This document shows positions 43,243 to 56,177 of a stretch of 64,000 nt of DNA, one piece after another. The translations under genes were made by a program, and so were the position numbers. The DNA is taken from contig NC_064038.1 of assembly GCF_932526225.1 (NCBI RefSeq), positions 6,752,570-6,816,569 of the forward strand. The letters are read 5' to 3'. How positions within the stretch are numbered: position 1 is the first letter of the stretch; the number at the start of each line of letters is the position of its first letter. The notes below the pieces were generated by a model. It was given only the letters and a program-made list of their open reading frames with translations. It did not search any database and was not told where the DNA came from. Origin of the DNA: Nematostella vectensis (Eukaryota; Cnidaria; Anthozoa; Actiniaria; Edwardsiidae).

Positions 43243-46002
43243 TTAGTTCTTCTTGGCTTTGATGTTCTCGTACTTGCTGTGGCTGCGGTACCAGACCATG
43301 AAAGGAATCAACATTGTGGGGATGGACATCAAACTGAACAGACCCCAGTCAACCTACAGGGGGAGAAAGAGGAACAATATCAGACAAAGAGAGTGTATAA
43401 CTAAAATAAAACAACAATAAAATCAGTCAAAGAAAGACTGTATTTCTACAAAAAAAAAAAAAAAAAACAGTAAGAATATCAGACAAAATAGAGACTGTAT
43501 GTTTACTCAACCTTTAAAATTGTATGGAGTAAGCATGTTATGTATATGTCGATTCTGTTGGTCATGACAAAAAAAATAAAAAACCAACAACCTAGTAGAA
43601 AAGTTTCTAAAAAATGACTCAAGTCTGGCCTGCACTAAAGAAGCTACAGCATCTAGTATTTTCTTGCAACTGTACTCCTCAACTGAGCTAATTTAGACCA
43701 GATTTAAGTATGGGGATTTGAAGAGCAAAGATTTGTAGAGGGGCATGTCACTTGGTATAACTGCAATCCACTACTTACCAAGTGAGGTGAGTGTTTTCTT
43801 TGGTAGTCTTTGTTACTCATGACTCCTCCCTCACCAGGGGCCGTGGAGAAGGCAACCTAACAAGAGCATATAGATCAGTGCATTGTTTTCATTTTATTTC
43901 ACAGTAAAAATCACAAGTACAAAAGACAGAATAAATGGGACAAGATGGGGATTACGTCTACTGTACTGTATGTGTAATAAATAAAGAGCATCACTCGTGT
44001 GCTATGTACTGTAGTTTTGTAGAAGTCATAAGTGCTTTCTGTACTTGTTAAAGTATCTGTACTGAATCTAAGTGCTTTCTGTGATAATAAGCAACTAATT
44101 AAAGTTACTGTACTGAATCTACAGTGGGTGCTCTCTTTAGTTACCTGTTCAGGGGCATCCTCACTGGGCTTATATGTCACCATGGCAGATGTGAAGTTGA
44201 ACACGCCAGACTTCAGTGGCTCAAGGATCAGAGTATGAGATACATTAGTTCCTCTAAAGAGTCGTTAAGAAAAAAAAAGCAAATGGAAGTAATCATGACT
44301 ACATATGATCATCATTACAATGTCAACATTTCATTTGTTTCATAAAAAAATACTTTCTCACATAGAGAGGTCTAATTTAAAGGATACGGAACAATGGATT
44401 TCCACTTGATAGATGTAAGGCCGTGCTTGACCTTGAATGAATTCTCATCGAATGCTGTCTCAGTCAGCGTAACAGCGAAGGCAGGGCTGTCGACAACATT
44501 AACAGTAGTTATAGAATATTTACCTTACACTTAGAGTAAACAATGGTATACAACTAGAGTATAAAGCACTGCGATTTCCTTTGAGGCCTCCTTAACATGA
44601 CTGACATGACATGAACTGACAGCTTTGTAAGGAATTACTGTATAACTTTATCAGAAATGTTTAAGGGATTGGTGAACTTGTTAGTCAGGTTGAGTTATAG
44701 TTGTAATATCTATTGAACTATGAAGCACAAATACAATATAAATATTGAGCAATTGGTTACCATATTTTACTGCGTATATAAAGACACCTTTTCATGCAAA
44801 AATGACTTTTAAAAAGGGGTGTGTTTTAGTCACCCAACAAAATATTTTGAAATAAACTTTACTGGGCATAAAAACTTTTTTTCATGAAATCACTTTAAAA
44901 AATAGGAATGTGTTTTAGTCACAGGTCACAGAATACAATATTTCACAACTTACTTTACTGTGTAAAAAAACATTTTTTTTATGCAAAAATGAATTTCAAG
45001 TGTAGGGACCTATCTTTTGAAATTCGCTTCTTTTAAGCAAAAATAGCCCCAAAATTCCACAACACAACAGAAAAACAAGAAACGGTATATACTCCTATTT
45101 CAAATAAGGTCACACTCAAAGAATATATGTTTTGTAGCCCATAGTGTTTCATGAGTATCAAGTTCGAGATGCTGTATCATCTTTTCTATGTGCCTGGAAA
45201 CATTCACACGGTATGAAGAGACCAGGATTCAGCCATCTATTATTTTACTACTCGGGGTTACAATGCTTAAATTCTCAAGAGCAACCTTATTAGCAATAGG
45301 TGCATACAGTACTCAGGACAAAAGGTTTTTCAAGCTCTTGATTTCTCTCACCTTGATCCTACATTGTATATGGTGTAGTGCACTGTAAGGTCCTTCCCTT
45401 CAACAGCAAACTGATTAAGGATATTCTTGGCAACAATCAGACGAGCGGATGAGGATTCACTTTCAGCGCAATGACCAAGACTGGCAAGAACACCCAGCAC
45501 TAAAGCTAGCAACAGCTAAACAAAAACAACAACAAGGTTATTGGGGTATCTGGATAGTTTTGGTACTATTTTCCTACTACAGTTTAATCCGCATAATATA
45601 ATTGCTGTAGTCTTAATCATAAACTTAGACGGATACACTGAATGTAACTGCAAAGAAAAGCATTCTTACAGTGTACTCTATCTAAAAATAAGACACAGTG
45701 TCTGTGTGGATCAAGGCCATAGGATAAACATAGCCATTATAAGACCGTAATCTTAATAGTTATCGGGACTATAAAATATAGAATTCATCAAGAGGGGGCT
45801 GTGAATAACAAAATAAGGAAGGCCAAAGAAATTTCTAGTGAATAGAATAAACTACACGTGAGGAAAACTACACAAAGAAAAAGCCGTTTTTCAACCCTTT
45901 TGAAGCATTTGTGGGTAAACATACGGTGACAATAGTAAAAATATATCCTAGTAATATCGAATTAAACTTCTTTTTGTTTCTTATTTCATAAAATCTTACC
46001 AT
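43243..46002 (-). CDS. SSR2: Translocon-associated protein subunit beta (TRAP-beta)
   Basis: A small ER membrane protein of the TRAP complex, which sits beside the Sec61 channel and helps insert or translocate nascent chains. Six coding exons: 46000-46002 (ATG only), 45352-45515, 44388-44486, 44145-44253, 43779-43856 and 43243-43353, totalling about 187 codons in one frame. The N-terminus [18 protein letters not shown] is a signal peptide. A lumenal beta-sandwich follows, with [22 protein letters not shown] and [12 protein letters not shown] (with an N-glycosylation site), then a single transmembrane helix ([18 protein letters not shown]) and a short Lys-rich cytosolic tail ending AKKN. Length and layout match the family. 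It is head-to-head with a TPR gene 770 bp away. Confidence 0.95.
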
Positions 46003-46774
46003 TTTTGCCAGAACCCCTAAACGTTCGACCGGCTGAACAAGAACTACAAAAAGAAAAGAGAGAAAGAAAGCTTGGATGACGTGTACGGAGCACACTTAAA
46101 TGGGCACACCCGCTGACCGACATAGCTGCTTTCTCTCCACAGCGATACCCGTATGATGAAATGCTAGATTTAATGGTTTTGTAGTGTGAATGAAAAGTGA
46201 CAGATTTTTTTGGCAAGCATTGATATTATTGATAAAAGATTTATGATACCGCTAGTACTTTCTGGTTAATTCCAAGTTAACGTTATCTCCTTTCGCTCAA
46301 TTTTGAGTGCTCTATTTTGCAAATTTACGTAGCATGTAAACTAAATCTTAAAGTCTTAGACTCGGTTGTCTCATTTTGTAAAGAATAAAAAGAAATGTAT
46401 ATTTCTTTACAAGTGAGTCTTGTTACTATGGGTTCCCTGTGCTGTTACCAGTCCCATTGATGGGGGCGTGACGTCACGTCGCGACCGATGTCTTAGTGAT
46501 TCGAGGCAAAGAAAACATTCGATAAACGAGACATGAGAAACGGCCCCTCAAAATACAACATGGACTATCACAGTGAGGGAAATCGTAGAATAACGTGATG
46601 TAGGGCTATATTTCAGGAGCTATCACTGAAGAATTTGTTGTTTTTTTTCTCCAGGAATCTGCTCTTTTGATTTTGTTTAGCTAAACTGTGTACATAACGA
46701 GCTGGAAACGAGGCCCTGTCTCAGGAATCGACCTGTTGTTTTATTGTGTATATACTCATTTTCTGATATTCTAA
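46003..46774. promoter_or_regulatory. Bidirectional promoter region with CRE palindrome
   Basis: A 770-bp gap between SSR2 (minus) and the TPR gene (plus). It contains GTGACGTCAC (46468-46477), a perfect CREB/ATF palindrome, and TGACGTG (46077-46083), close to the ATF6/XBP1 unfolded-protein-response core, about 75 bp before the SSR2 start. That would fit an ER-secretory gene, but function is inferred. Confidence 0.45.
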
Positions 46775-46822
46775 ATGAAACCAGAAGTTCCTCAATTATT
46801 CCCTAAAGGCACAAGTTTTAAC

Positions 46823-49519
46823 ATGTCGACGAATATCGAAGAAGAAGTGGAAAAACTTACCCAAGAAGGACATCAACAGTTGGCCGATGGTGACTTGGAT
46901 GGCGCGTGTAGCGCTTTCGAGAGAGCGACGACTCTCGCGTCACATCTGAGGGAGGGGTTTATTGAAAGAGCTTGCTTTTTCAACCTGGGAGCTTGCTATG
47001 TCGCCAGAGGGGACGCCAAGAGGGGTATAGAGTATCTAAAAAAAGCTCTACCACCAGACAAAGACAGTGATGGCACGGCGAATTTCGCCGATTTACAATA
47101 CAACTTAGGACTTGCGTATGATGCTCTAAACCAACTTGAACTCGCAATCAAATGCTACGAGCAAGCAAAATGCGAATATGAAGCTCAGAATAACAGAGAG
47201 ATGCAAGGTGAGACCTTGATAAAGTTAGCTGTTGACTCTGTTGCCATTGGAAAGTTAAGGAACGCGGCCGACTTTTATTTGGAAGCAGGTAATGTCTACG
47301 AGAGTTTGAAGGACAAAAAAAACCAAGTGCTTTCACTCAACAGTCGTGCTAGCATATTTGGCGAGCTTCAAGATATCGATAAATGTGCCGAGACGTTACG
47401 GATGGTCGTAGATCTATGTGAAGATCTCTCAGACACAACTCTAAAAGGTAATTCTCGCGTGCTAAACAATGTCTTACACTTTACACACTGTTATTGGTGT
47501 AAGAGGTATTTGACAACCACTTAAACGCAGTGTTTGTATTGAGGTTTGGTGGTGACGGTTTACCACACGACACCTCTTGAAGACAAAAAGAAAATTGTTC
47601 TGCTTGTTCAAAGCTACCCCGAGCCGGCGAGGCCTAAATAAATGCAAAAAGGATAATGCTTTGGAAAATCAATATGCTGTGTTATGAAGTAAAAAAGGAT
47701 GGTCACATTCTCACCTTCTTCTTCCATTCTATCTTTGCTATCTGATTTTTACGCACATACATGTAGGCAAATACTGTATGTAGGCATCTTGTTTAATGCT
47801 TCCTTGTTACCTTTTTTATAACGCTTGTTAGCACTAAGAGGCTATAGTTGTCAGAGCTGTCAGCTTTGCGTTGTTCAGTGTTGCAGTGTAATTTATACCA
47901 CAGTAGACAAACCATTAGTAAGCTGTCACAATCATTATTGACCAAATCCTATTCTTTTCAGAGACAAAGTTGATGATACTTTTGGCTTGTTTTACTGTAT
48001 TTTGTCTTTTGAGTCATTGAGAGTGATAGCTGCTAATCAAAACCTAATGCATTTACAGGGAAAGTGTACAATGACCTCGGCTTGTTGTACAATAGCTTGA
48101 AGTCTTATGATAATGCGGCCGAGTGCTTTGAGATTGCTATTCCATTGGTAACTACCTCTGGTCAAGATGAAGAGCTTGAAGCGGTCTTACACCAGAATCT
48201 TGGTGCAGTGTACAACCAGCTGAGAAAATACGAAGAAGGGATCAAGTATCATTCTCATGCAATTGAGCTTCATGGTATGTTACCTATTTCAAATAAGGTT
48301 TGAGTCTGAAAATCTGTCATAACCCCCAGTGCTTCTTGGGTAATGTATCACTTGCGCTATTGCGCCCGGTTCCTAGAAAACAGTTGAATGCTAACCCAGG
48401 GATAAATGCCCTTTTTATCCAATCAAATGTCAAGATAGCAATATTTATCCCTGGATTAGTGCTAACCTGCTTTCTAGGAACTGGCCCCTGGTCTCTGAAA
48501 GCAATATCTAGAAGGCTTTACAATAAAACTTACTCAATATATCTTTAGAATAACCATATGTATATTACAGGGAGGCTATGTGCTGTCTTTTCTAGACTTA
48601 CCTTTTATTCATTTTTTTAAACTCTACTCTCACTGATTTTATAGGGAAATTGGGTAACCGCACAACACAAGGACAGACCTTCTGCAATCTGGGCTTTGCT
48701 CAAAGCCAACTTGGAAATTTTGAGGAAGCTGCAGAGAGTTTCCTTCATGCAGTACAAGCCTCGAAGGATGGACATGATAAGAAAAGTCACTGGCAAGCTC
48801 TTGAGGGTCTTGCAGCTACCTACTTTCTACAAGGGAGCTACACCAAGGCAGTAGAAAACTACAAGAGTGCACTGTTTATCCTCACTACATCGGGAGAATC
48901 AGCTGTTGAACACAATGATAGAATAGTGAAGAAACTTGCCGACGCCATGGAATGCCAACTTAAATTTGGTGACTCTCCGAAAAGAAATAACAAATCTCGA
49001 AGATCGACAAGAAAGAAGAAGAGCCCTAGACATGGCAAAGACATAGCAGATAAAGGAACTAGAAAGTCCAAAAGGGTTGGTAGAACAAGAGAGAGGCAAG
49101 GTAATCATAAGTTGATTGCCAGGGGTATACAGGGGGATGATGATGATGATGAAAGTGAATCATACACACATTCAGAAGACTCTAGTGAATCTGATAGCGA
49201 CAGCGGACGTTACATAGAACCATCTTGGGAACACAGACAGAAACAAGGCTCAGCTGAGGAGATAAAAACTCTGCAACTATCTGGTCCATACCAGAAGCTT
49301 GTCAAGGATGATAATAGAAATGATTACGAGGAGGCAGATGCTGGAGCTCAACACAGAAAAAAGGATGATGACTATTCCACTACGAAGCCTAGAGCTCACA
49401 GAGAGGCTTACTTAGCTTCTATTGCAGCATCAAATCATGATGAACCAAGCCAGAGCTCATCTCCAGATAAGACGACATACAGTAAAAACCAGCAGTCCAA
49501 AACTTGTGTATTGCAATAG
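46823..49519 (+). CDS. Tetratricopeptide repeat protein, TTC24-like
   Basis: Three coding exons (46823-47447, 48059-48274, 48645-49519) join in phase 1 into about 571 codons; an in-frame ATG at 46775 would add 16 residues. The first 400 residues hold about nine TPR helices pairs, for example LYNSLKSYDNAAECFEIAIP and EEAAESFLHAVQASKDG, a scaffold for protein binding. The C-terminus is unstructured: a basic stretch (RRSTRKKKSPRHGK), an acidic DDDDDESESY run and a Ser/Gln-rich tail. Length, repeat spacing and the charged tail resemble TTC24, but TPR proteins are hard to assign by eye. A polyadenylation signal follows about 120 bp downstream. Confidence 0.82.
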
Positions 49520-49636
49520 CACAACTTTGCTGGTAACATTATGAGAAACACTTATTTTGGTTGGAGGAGTGTACCGTTCTGATATCAAGTGAGAGCCACT
49601 CACTTGGGATGGGGATGGGGGGGATGAGGATGGCAC

Positions 49637-49642
49637 AATAAA
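49637..49642 (+). terminator. Polyadenylation signal of the TPR gene
   Basis: AATAAA about 120 bp after the stop codon. Confidence 0.5.
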
Positions 49643-51607
49643 AATATATTTTTAAGCTAACTCACTCACATATTGAGAAAATAGCCCAGAGTATAGACAT
49701 TACATGAGACTAGTCTGAATACTAAACAGCATTCTGTTCCATTGCTTGGTTGCTGGAAGATGCACAAGAGAGCTCATTTAATCATAATCAAGTCTTTGAC
49801 AATCTCACAGGCAATGTAGGAGCTAGAAAGGGTTTTCAAGGGAAAAATGCCAATATTTTCGACTGGCATTACAGGCCATCATAGGGAGTGAATGAGTTGA
49901 TTTAAAAAAAGATTCTAAGTAGAGCTGCCTGCTTATTAGATTCCAAAAGCAAATAGTTAAGTGTACCTTTACACCTATTCACAACTGTACTGCTATTGCA
50001 ATATTTTGTTTCCTTATCTATTGGGGTCAAAGACATCTGTTATAAACCTCAATCATTCTGTAACATTGATTAGTTTGGGATAACCATTTAGCAAGTTTTC
50101 AATATCATATTTTGTCAGAACAAAAAGACTGTTTGCAGTCTACAGGCAGTACTCCATCTACTCAAACTCTCAAAGGGATTTAAGTCATAGAGAGTAAAAA
50201 AAAAAATCCTTTGTATGATGAATAGAGTGGTTTTCAAAATCCCATGCAACAAAATGTAATTGTTAAAGTGTAATAGTCAAGCCAGAACAAAAGAGAACAT
50301 ATACATTCTTAGTACTAAATAAACTAAATAGTATTTCATGGGTTATTGAAAACCACTCTAAGCCTAGCTGATATTTAAAGGTTTTCTTTAAAGAAGGCCA
50401 ATTACATCAACATTTTGTGCTCCCACTCAACAGCGAGTCACACAAACATTTATTTCCCACAGCTAGTAACTCAAGCAAGTAACCAAGAAATTTTCAATCA
50501 AATATTGCCAATAGCATATCAGACCTCATTCATAGAGAGATGTTATTTTGAAGTTTCTTGGCAAATGAACTGCTGTATTTTTTAATGATAAATAATAGCA
50601 AAGGTGTGGGTGATTGACATTCTTTAAGGTTAAAAATTAGTTGGAGATATGGCCTGTAGCCCATTTTAATAATCTGCTGCTAATTGTATATTTAAAAAAA
50701 TCTGTGCTTTACCAAACAAAACTGTACTCACTGGGAAATATTTTTTATATCTGATAACCCCTTACTGATAATATTTGTAATAGAGTATATATTTTTATCA
50801 AAGAGAGTTAAAATAGTGTGCATTTTGAAATAGCTGGTTACTTGGCAAATCCTAAAATATATAAGTTGGCAGAATTCAAGTAATGTATTATTATAGCAGT
50901 CATTTTAAAATTTAAAAATCTAAAAACTGATTGCATAGTAGACATGCCCAATTGTTTGTCTAATAACCAGTTACCACGAAAAGCATGTTTTATATTTACT
51001 GTATGATTGACAGTGAAATAAAGTAAGCAGCAATTGACATCTCTTTTATTGGGTTATACTGTTTTTTTACAACTAATAATTTTGTCTTTCATCCTTGCCT
51101 GTTGTTAATTTGGGGCAAGTGGGCCACAACAATAGATTTGCTTACTGTTTACAGAGCTGTGCAAATGTGGCCATGATTTTTAAAATAAACTTTACCTAGA
51201 TGCTTGACCCCAGGGGTAGTACTGATACAAGCATGAAAGGCCGTACAACAGGTTTTGATTTTGCGGGGTTATTTTGTTTCGAAATGCCATAATTACAATC
51301 TTTCTGTTCATAGAAAGGAGTTAACCATAATGTACTTTCACAGTGTATTTGTGGTTTTGAATTGAGGGTGTGGCATTTTGGGTTGTTCAAAGCCGAGGTT
51401 CCCCACCACTCTGGTATAAAGATCATTCTCCCTCTTCGAATTTGAAATCTGCATCTCTATATACAGACTCTTGTGCCTTGCCCACAAGAAACCAAACACC
51501 TAGCTTCACATAGCCACACTCAATTAACCTCACGTCAGCAAAATTCACAGTAGCAACACAATATATGACAATTTCTTGGAGTGCCTGTTTACATCCATGG
51601 CTAGATT
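49643..51607. other. Convergent intergenic region
   Basis: AT-rich DNA between the 3' ends of the TPR gene (plus) and SLC25A46 (minus). No gene seen; a minus-strand AATAAA at 51045-51050 could end the SLC25A46 3' UTR. Confidence 0.5.
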
Positions 51608-54600
51608 CTACTCAGTCTTCCCCTGGAAATCCTGTGACAGCCGTACATACACCACTTTGGTTATTTTCAGGATGACAAAGTAGACCACACATTGAATAAG
51701 CAAGGCACCAAAACCTCTATAGAAGCCAAAGATACCTTCCTGCTGATAAATGGTGCGAAAGCAGTCCAACATTGAGAAATAATTTGTGCTCAAGGGTATG
51801 ACATCTGCTGCATTGTCCAAGTCATCTATGATTGTTCTTGTCCCCTGAATGTACAGACGATGCAAGACAGTCTCAAAAGGGTAGAGTATCAGATCTGGGA
51901 CCACAAACGCCATAAAGTTGGCAACAAGTTCGGGGTAATAACTTTGAGTCATGTCACTTGTGGGGGGCGGGTCCTCGTTACAGTCTCCATATAGTCCAGT
52001 ATGGCCCATTTTAATGAGCACAAGGTGCTGAATAATGGACTCCACAAGATAGTGTAGCATCCCGTGTAGGATGGTAGGCGCAGCAATGGTCCACATGGGT
52101 AGTAGCCTGCCATGACGTCCAGATGACCGATTCCACCCCACTAGGCGGTACAGCCCATCTTTAAAGGTATCTATGACACCATAGCCATCTTTTATACGTT
52201 CAGTCTGTAATCAAATTTGACAGACAAAGGGTTAAATTTTACAATAAAAATTACGGTTGAGGTGTAAGGATGTTTAATAATTACTTTACCCACAGATTTG
52301 GTCTCATATGAAAAAGCAACCTTTTTTGTTTTCAAAAAGATCTGCATCCACATGAAGCATTTTCATTTAGAAAAGACCATTTCTATGAAAATACAGAAAC
52401 AATAAGAAAACAATTAAAGCTCTACTGTGCATGTCTTGGCCTACTACAGTTGCTTGTATACAAAGTTACTTTTTCTTTGTTCAAGAAGGACTGAAAGGGT
52501 TTTGTTTTCAAATTGTTACAGACAGGGGGGGGGGGGGTTCAAATTGTTCTATTTCGTATATGGTTTTTGTGCTGAGGTTTGGATGATACTGGTATTCATA
52601 TATAAAAAAGTTGCTATTATGAGCCACACAATAACATTACAGTAGCAAGTTAATAGTAAACCAAAACCCTTAAACAATTTATCAGTTCTCACCTTGACTG
52701 TCTCCACCAGACTTGCAGCAGCAATGGGCATACTAAAAATCAGCCCAAGACACTTCAGCAACAGGTGAGAGGCAACTTCACTCATTGACATCTCAGAAGA
52801 TGGCTTATCCCTAAAAAGATGCACAGTAAATTTTATTTAACTTGAAGCTAGCTAAAAAATGTTTTGTACTTCACCTTTCTTTTGTCTATAATTATTTACA
52901 ATATCTAATTGTTTTTAGTTTGAAGGGAATAAAGTTGTTGTTGCTAGGGTGTCAGACATGTACCCTGGGATTTGCACAGGGCGTACACGCATCCCAACTT
53001 GACCAAAAAAAGTATTTTATTTTTGAAAGATTGTCAAGATTTACCCATTTTCCATGTGGATACTGTACCTATGCCTGCAGAACCTCCCTTAGGAAATCCT
53101 GAGTAAATGCAAGTGTTATTGCAGTATTGCTATTGTTCCAAGAGTATAAATACTCACTGTGGAAGTTGTGTCACTGCGCTAATAGCTGCTTCACTAAAAA
53201 AGTTGACAGCACAGACAATATATGTACTGCCATAACCCTTCCACAAGCAGCTAGCACCCTGTAACACACGAAGAACGAAATGAAATTAGCACTGTACAAA
53301 TCACAATAAACGTTTTCTTTAAACATATTCTGCTAAACCTGAAATCATAAAGCAAAAAAAAGCTCGAAAAAAATCTGAGTAATAACGACTTTTATTCTTC
53401 TGCTTGAAATATCCAATACTAAATATTGCCAAAGAGTGCTCACAAGATACAGTGTAATTGATTGTGTGACAAGTATCTTTAATTAAAAATAATACAACTA
53501 AAATATATCTAAAATGAATACAATTAATAAAACCGCAATCACCTGTTTTCTTTCCAGTTTTATCATAACCTGGAAAACTGAGAATGGTGTCACATGGTAG
53601 CGTTGGGCGTTGCCATTAACCTGGCATTGACGTCTGAAGACCAGGAAGGGGTGTGTTGCAGCTTGAGCAGCAAGCATGCTGTGGAGGTGATTTTTAATAA
53701 TCAGAACTGAATATAACTGAAATTATATACCAATATTAAAATTATCTATAACAGATACACAGTGAAACCATGTTAACACATGCATGCAAGAAGAGTTCAA
53801 GTTTTAGGGCCCAAGAATTCTCTGGTGTTTCGAGAAACAGGCGCCAGGACTAAAAAATGTTCAGTACAATTTTGTTTTTAACAACTATGACTTTTTTTAA
53901 TCCTATAACTAGAAATTAAGTTCTTGTTAAACAGATTCTGAGATAACAAGATTTGTACCTGAGGGCACCAATACCAAATCCTGTCAGGCGTTGAGCATTT
54001 TCTGCAAAAAAATAAAAATAATAAATGAATAAAAACAATAAGCAATACATATATTTCATGACAATCAAGTAGCCATGATATTTATACATACATACATTTA
54101 TTTTATTATTATAAGGACACATAATTTAGCAGGGACACTGGTAAAAGTCGATTGACGTATGCCTGAGCTATTACTAAGAATAATAAGTGTCATTTTAGTG
54201 CCAGTAATCCAAGCTTATAACATTTCTATCTACATTGTTAATCCACAAAGGGGTTACCATCACTGTGGGTATAAATTAATTGTATAAGTAAATAAATAAA
54301 TAAATACATTAATTAATTAATTAACTAAATAAAAAATAATAAAAATAGAAATGATAATAATAATAAAAATAATAATAATAAAAATAATAATAAGGCAGAA
54401 TAAAAATAATAATAGGGCAGAATAAAAAAAAAAGATGAAATAAAGTAAAAAGATAAAAATCGTTTAAACAGCATTATTGGTATTAATATAATTTTATTAA
54501 TTTAATTTTATTTTTTTCGTTCTCTAAAAATATCTGCACTAGTGGAATCCAGGGTAAGGCGGGGCAGCTTGTTCCATTCTTTTATTGTCCTACAGAAAAA

Positions 54601-56114
54601 CGAGTTCTTATAAGCTTCTGTTCTTGGACATAACTCGATAAATTTATCTGGATGAGAGCTGCGTAATTGGCGGGTGCGTCTATCAATATTGTCTGGTATC
54701 TCAAGTGCTGATTTTTTGTTAACAGCCTTGTAAAATAATGTAAGCCTGGCATCCTGGCGCCTTTTAGAGAGAGGGGGCCACTCCAAATCGTTTAGGATGT
54801 TTGTGACTGTGCCAGGAGTCCTATCCCAGCAATTTTTAACAAAACGACCCGCCCTCCTTTGAACCTTCTCAATCTGTTTGACGTGTTTCTTTAACCATGG
54901 ATCCCAGGCAGAGCTGGCATACTCTAAGTGTGGAAGAACGAGCGATTTATAAGCAGCTTCCTTAATGTTCTCTGGGCAATTGCTTAGGTTGCGCCTGAGA
55001 AAACCTAAGGTCTGGTTGGCTTTGGACACTTTGTTGTTTATATGCCAGCTCCAGTCAAGTGTGTTTGAGAGCTCGACGCCTAGGTATGGATGGTGTTCAA
55101 CTGGTTTAAGGATGTGGTTCATCAATGTGTAGTTAAATACTATAGGTTCCCTATTTCTCGTGACTCTCATAACAAAACATTTTGTTGGGTTAAAGGACAT
55201 GAGCCATTTCTCTGCCCATTTCTCGATGGAGGTAAGATCAGACTGGAGCTGATGTGCATCAGAAGTATCATCAGCAAACAATCTTATGGTAGAAGATTTA
55301 CAATCATTGCCGATGTCATTGATGTAGAGTAAAAACATCAGTGGGCCGAGAACGGTCCCCTGGGGCACACCAGATGACACACTTATAGGGGCAGATGAGA
55401 CTCCATCAACAAGAACGGATTGTTCCCTATGTGTTAACCAGGTTGTAAGCCAGGTCTTTAGGAGACCCCGAATTCCATAAAAATTCAGCTTGGAAATAAG
55501 CCGCTGGTGGGGAACAATATCAAAGGCTTTACTAAAATCCATGATGATCAGATCAGTTTGTCTGCCGAGATCTAGAGCTTTCCCCACATCCTCTAGGGTG
55601 GTTATTAATTGCGTTTCACAGGAAAAGAACCTGCGAAAACCATGTTGGAACTTGACGAGGATATTATGGGTATCAAGATGATTCATTATGTCATGAAAAT
55701 AATGTGCTCAAGTATTTAACAAGGCACAGCAGTCAGTGAAATAGGACGGTAGTTGGAAGGGATATTCTTCATTCACATTCATTTCATATTTACTACGAAT
55801 GCCTTTTGTAAACATGGAGATATATTTTAGCACCTTCTGAAGCAAGCTGTTTGTACTAGCTAAAAGGCCAAGTAAATACCAATCTTTACATATTTAAAAT
55901 CACATATTCATACTATACATAAGGCGAAGAAGAAACGGCCAATTCGAGAAAATTCAACAAATCTCAAGGCGGATTGGCTTATAGTTCTACACCCTTCGAA
56001 GCGATGGACAAAAACATGCAATTTCTTACCAATTTTAGGTTCATTTGGCATATTTGTAGAGAGCGAGTTAAGGACAGACTCTTCAGCTGTAGGTACAGGA
56101 TCTTTTTCCGCCAT
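51608..56114 (-). CDS. SLC25A46: Mitochondrial outer membrane carrier SLC25A46
   Basis: An atypical member of the mitochondrial carrier family located in the outer membrane, linked to mitochondrial dynamics and lipid balance. Six coding exons: 56030-56114, 53959-54001, 53543-53678, 53158-53258, 52693-52810 and 51608-52204, closing in one frame at about 359 codons. Family landmarks are QRLTGFGIGALS, HPFLVFRRQCQVNG followed by HVTPFSVF, VLHRLYIQGTRTIIDD and GIFGFYRGFGALLIQ. The start MAEKDPVPTAEES is chosen because it has the best context; the frame is open upstream with further ATGs at 56177 and 56261. A truncated LINE sits in intron 1. Confidence 0.95.
54300..54500. repeat. AT-rich simple repeat at the LINE 3' end
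   Basis: Runs of AAATAAATTAATT and AATAATAAAAATAATAAT, bordering the 3' end of the minus-strand LINE. Microsatellite tails of this kind are common for CR1/L2-type LINEs. Confidence 0.7.
54500..55760 (-). mobile_element. 5'-truncated non-LTR retrotransposon (CR1/L2-like LINE)
   Basis: A reverse transcriptase fragment of 392 codons with DFSKAFDIVPHQRL, SSGVPQGTVLGPLMFLLYIND and LFADDT, the latter followed by a short deletion, plus the usual CR1-type C-terminal region (YLGVELSNTLDWSWHI, HLEYASSAWDPW). Further 5', to about 55757, a PISLT-like motif is visible before stop codons appear, so the copy is 5'-truncated and decayed there. It lies in intron 1 of SLC25A46 in the same orientation. Confidence 0.92.
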
Positions 56115-56177
56115 GTCGGGTTGTTTTATGGGTTGATGTGAGCCCGTATCCACTCCTGGTAGACGAGCAAACACCAT

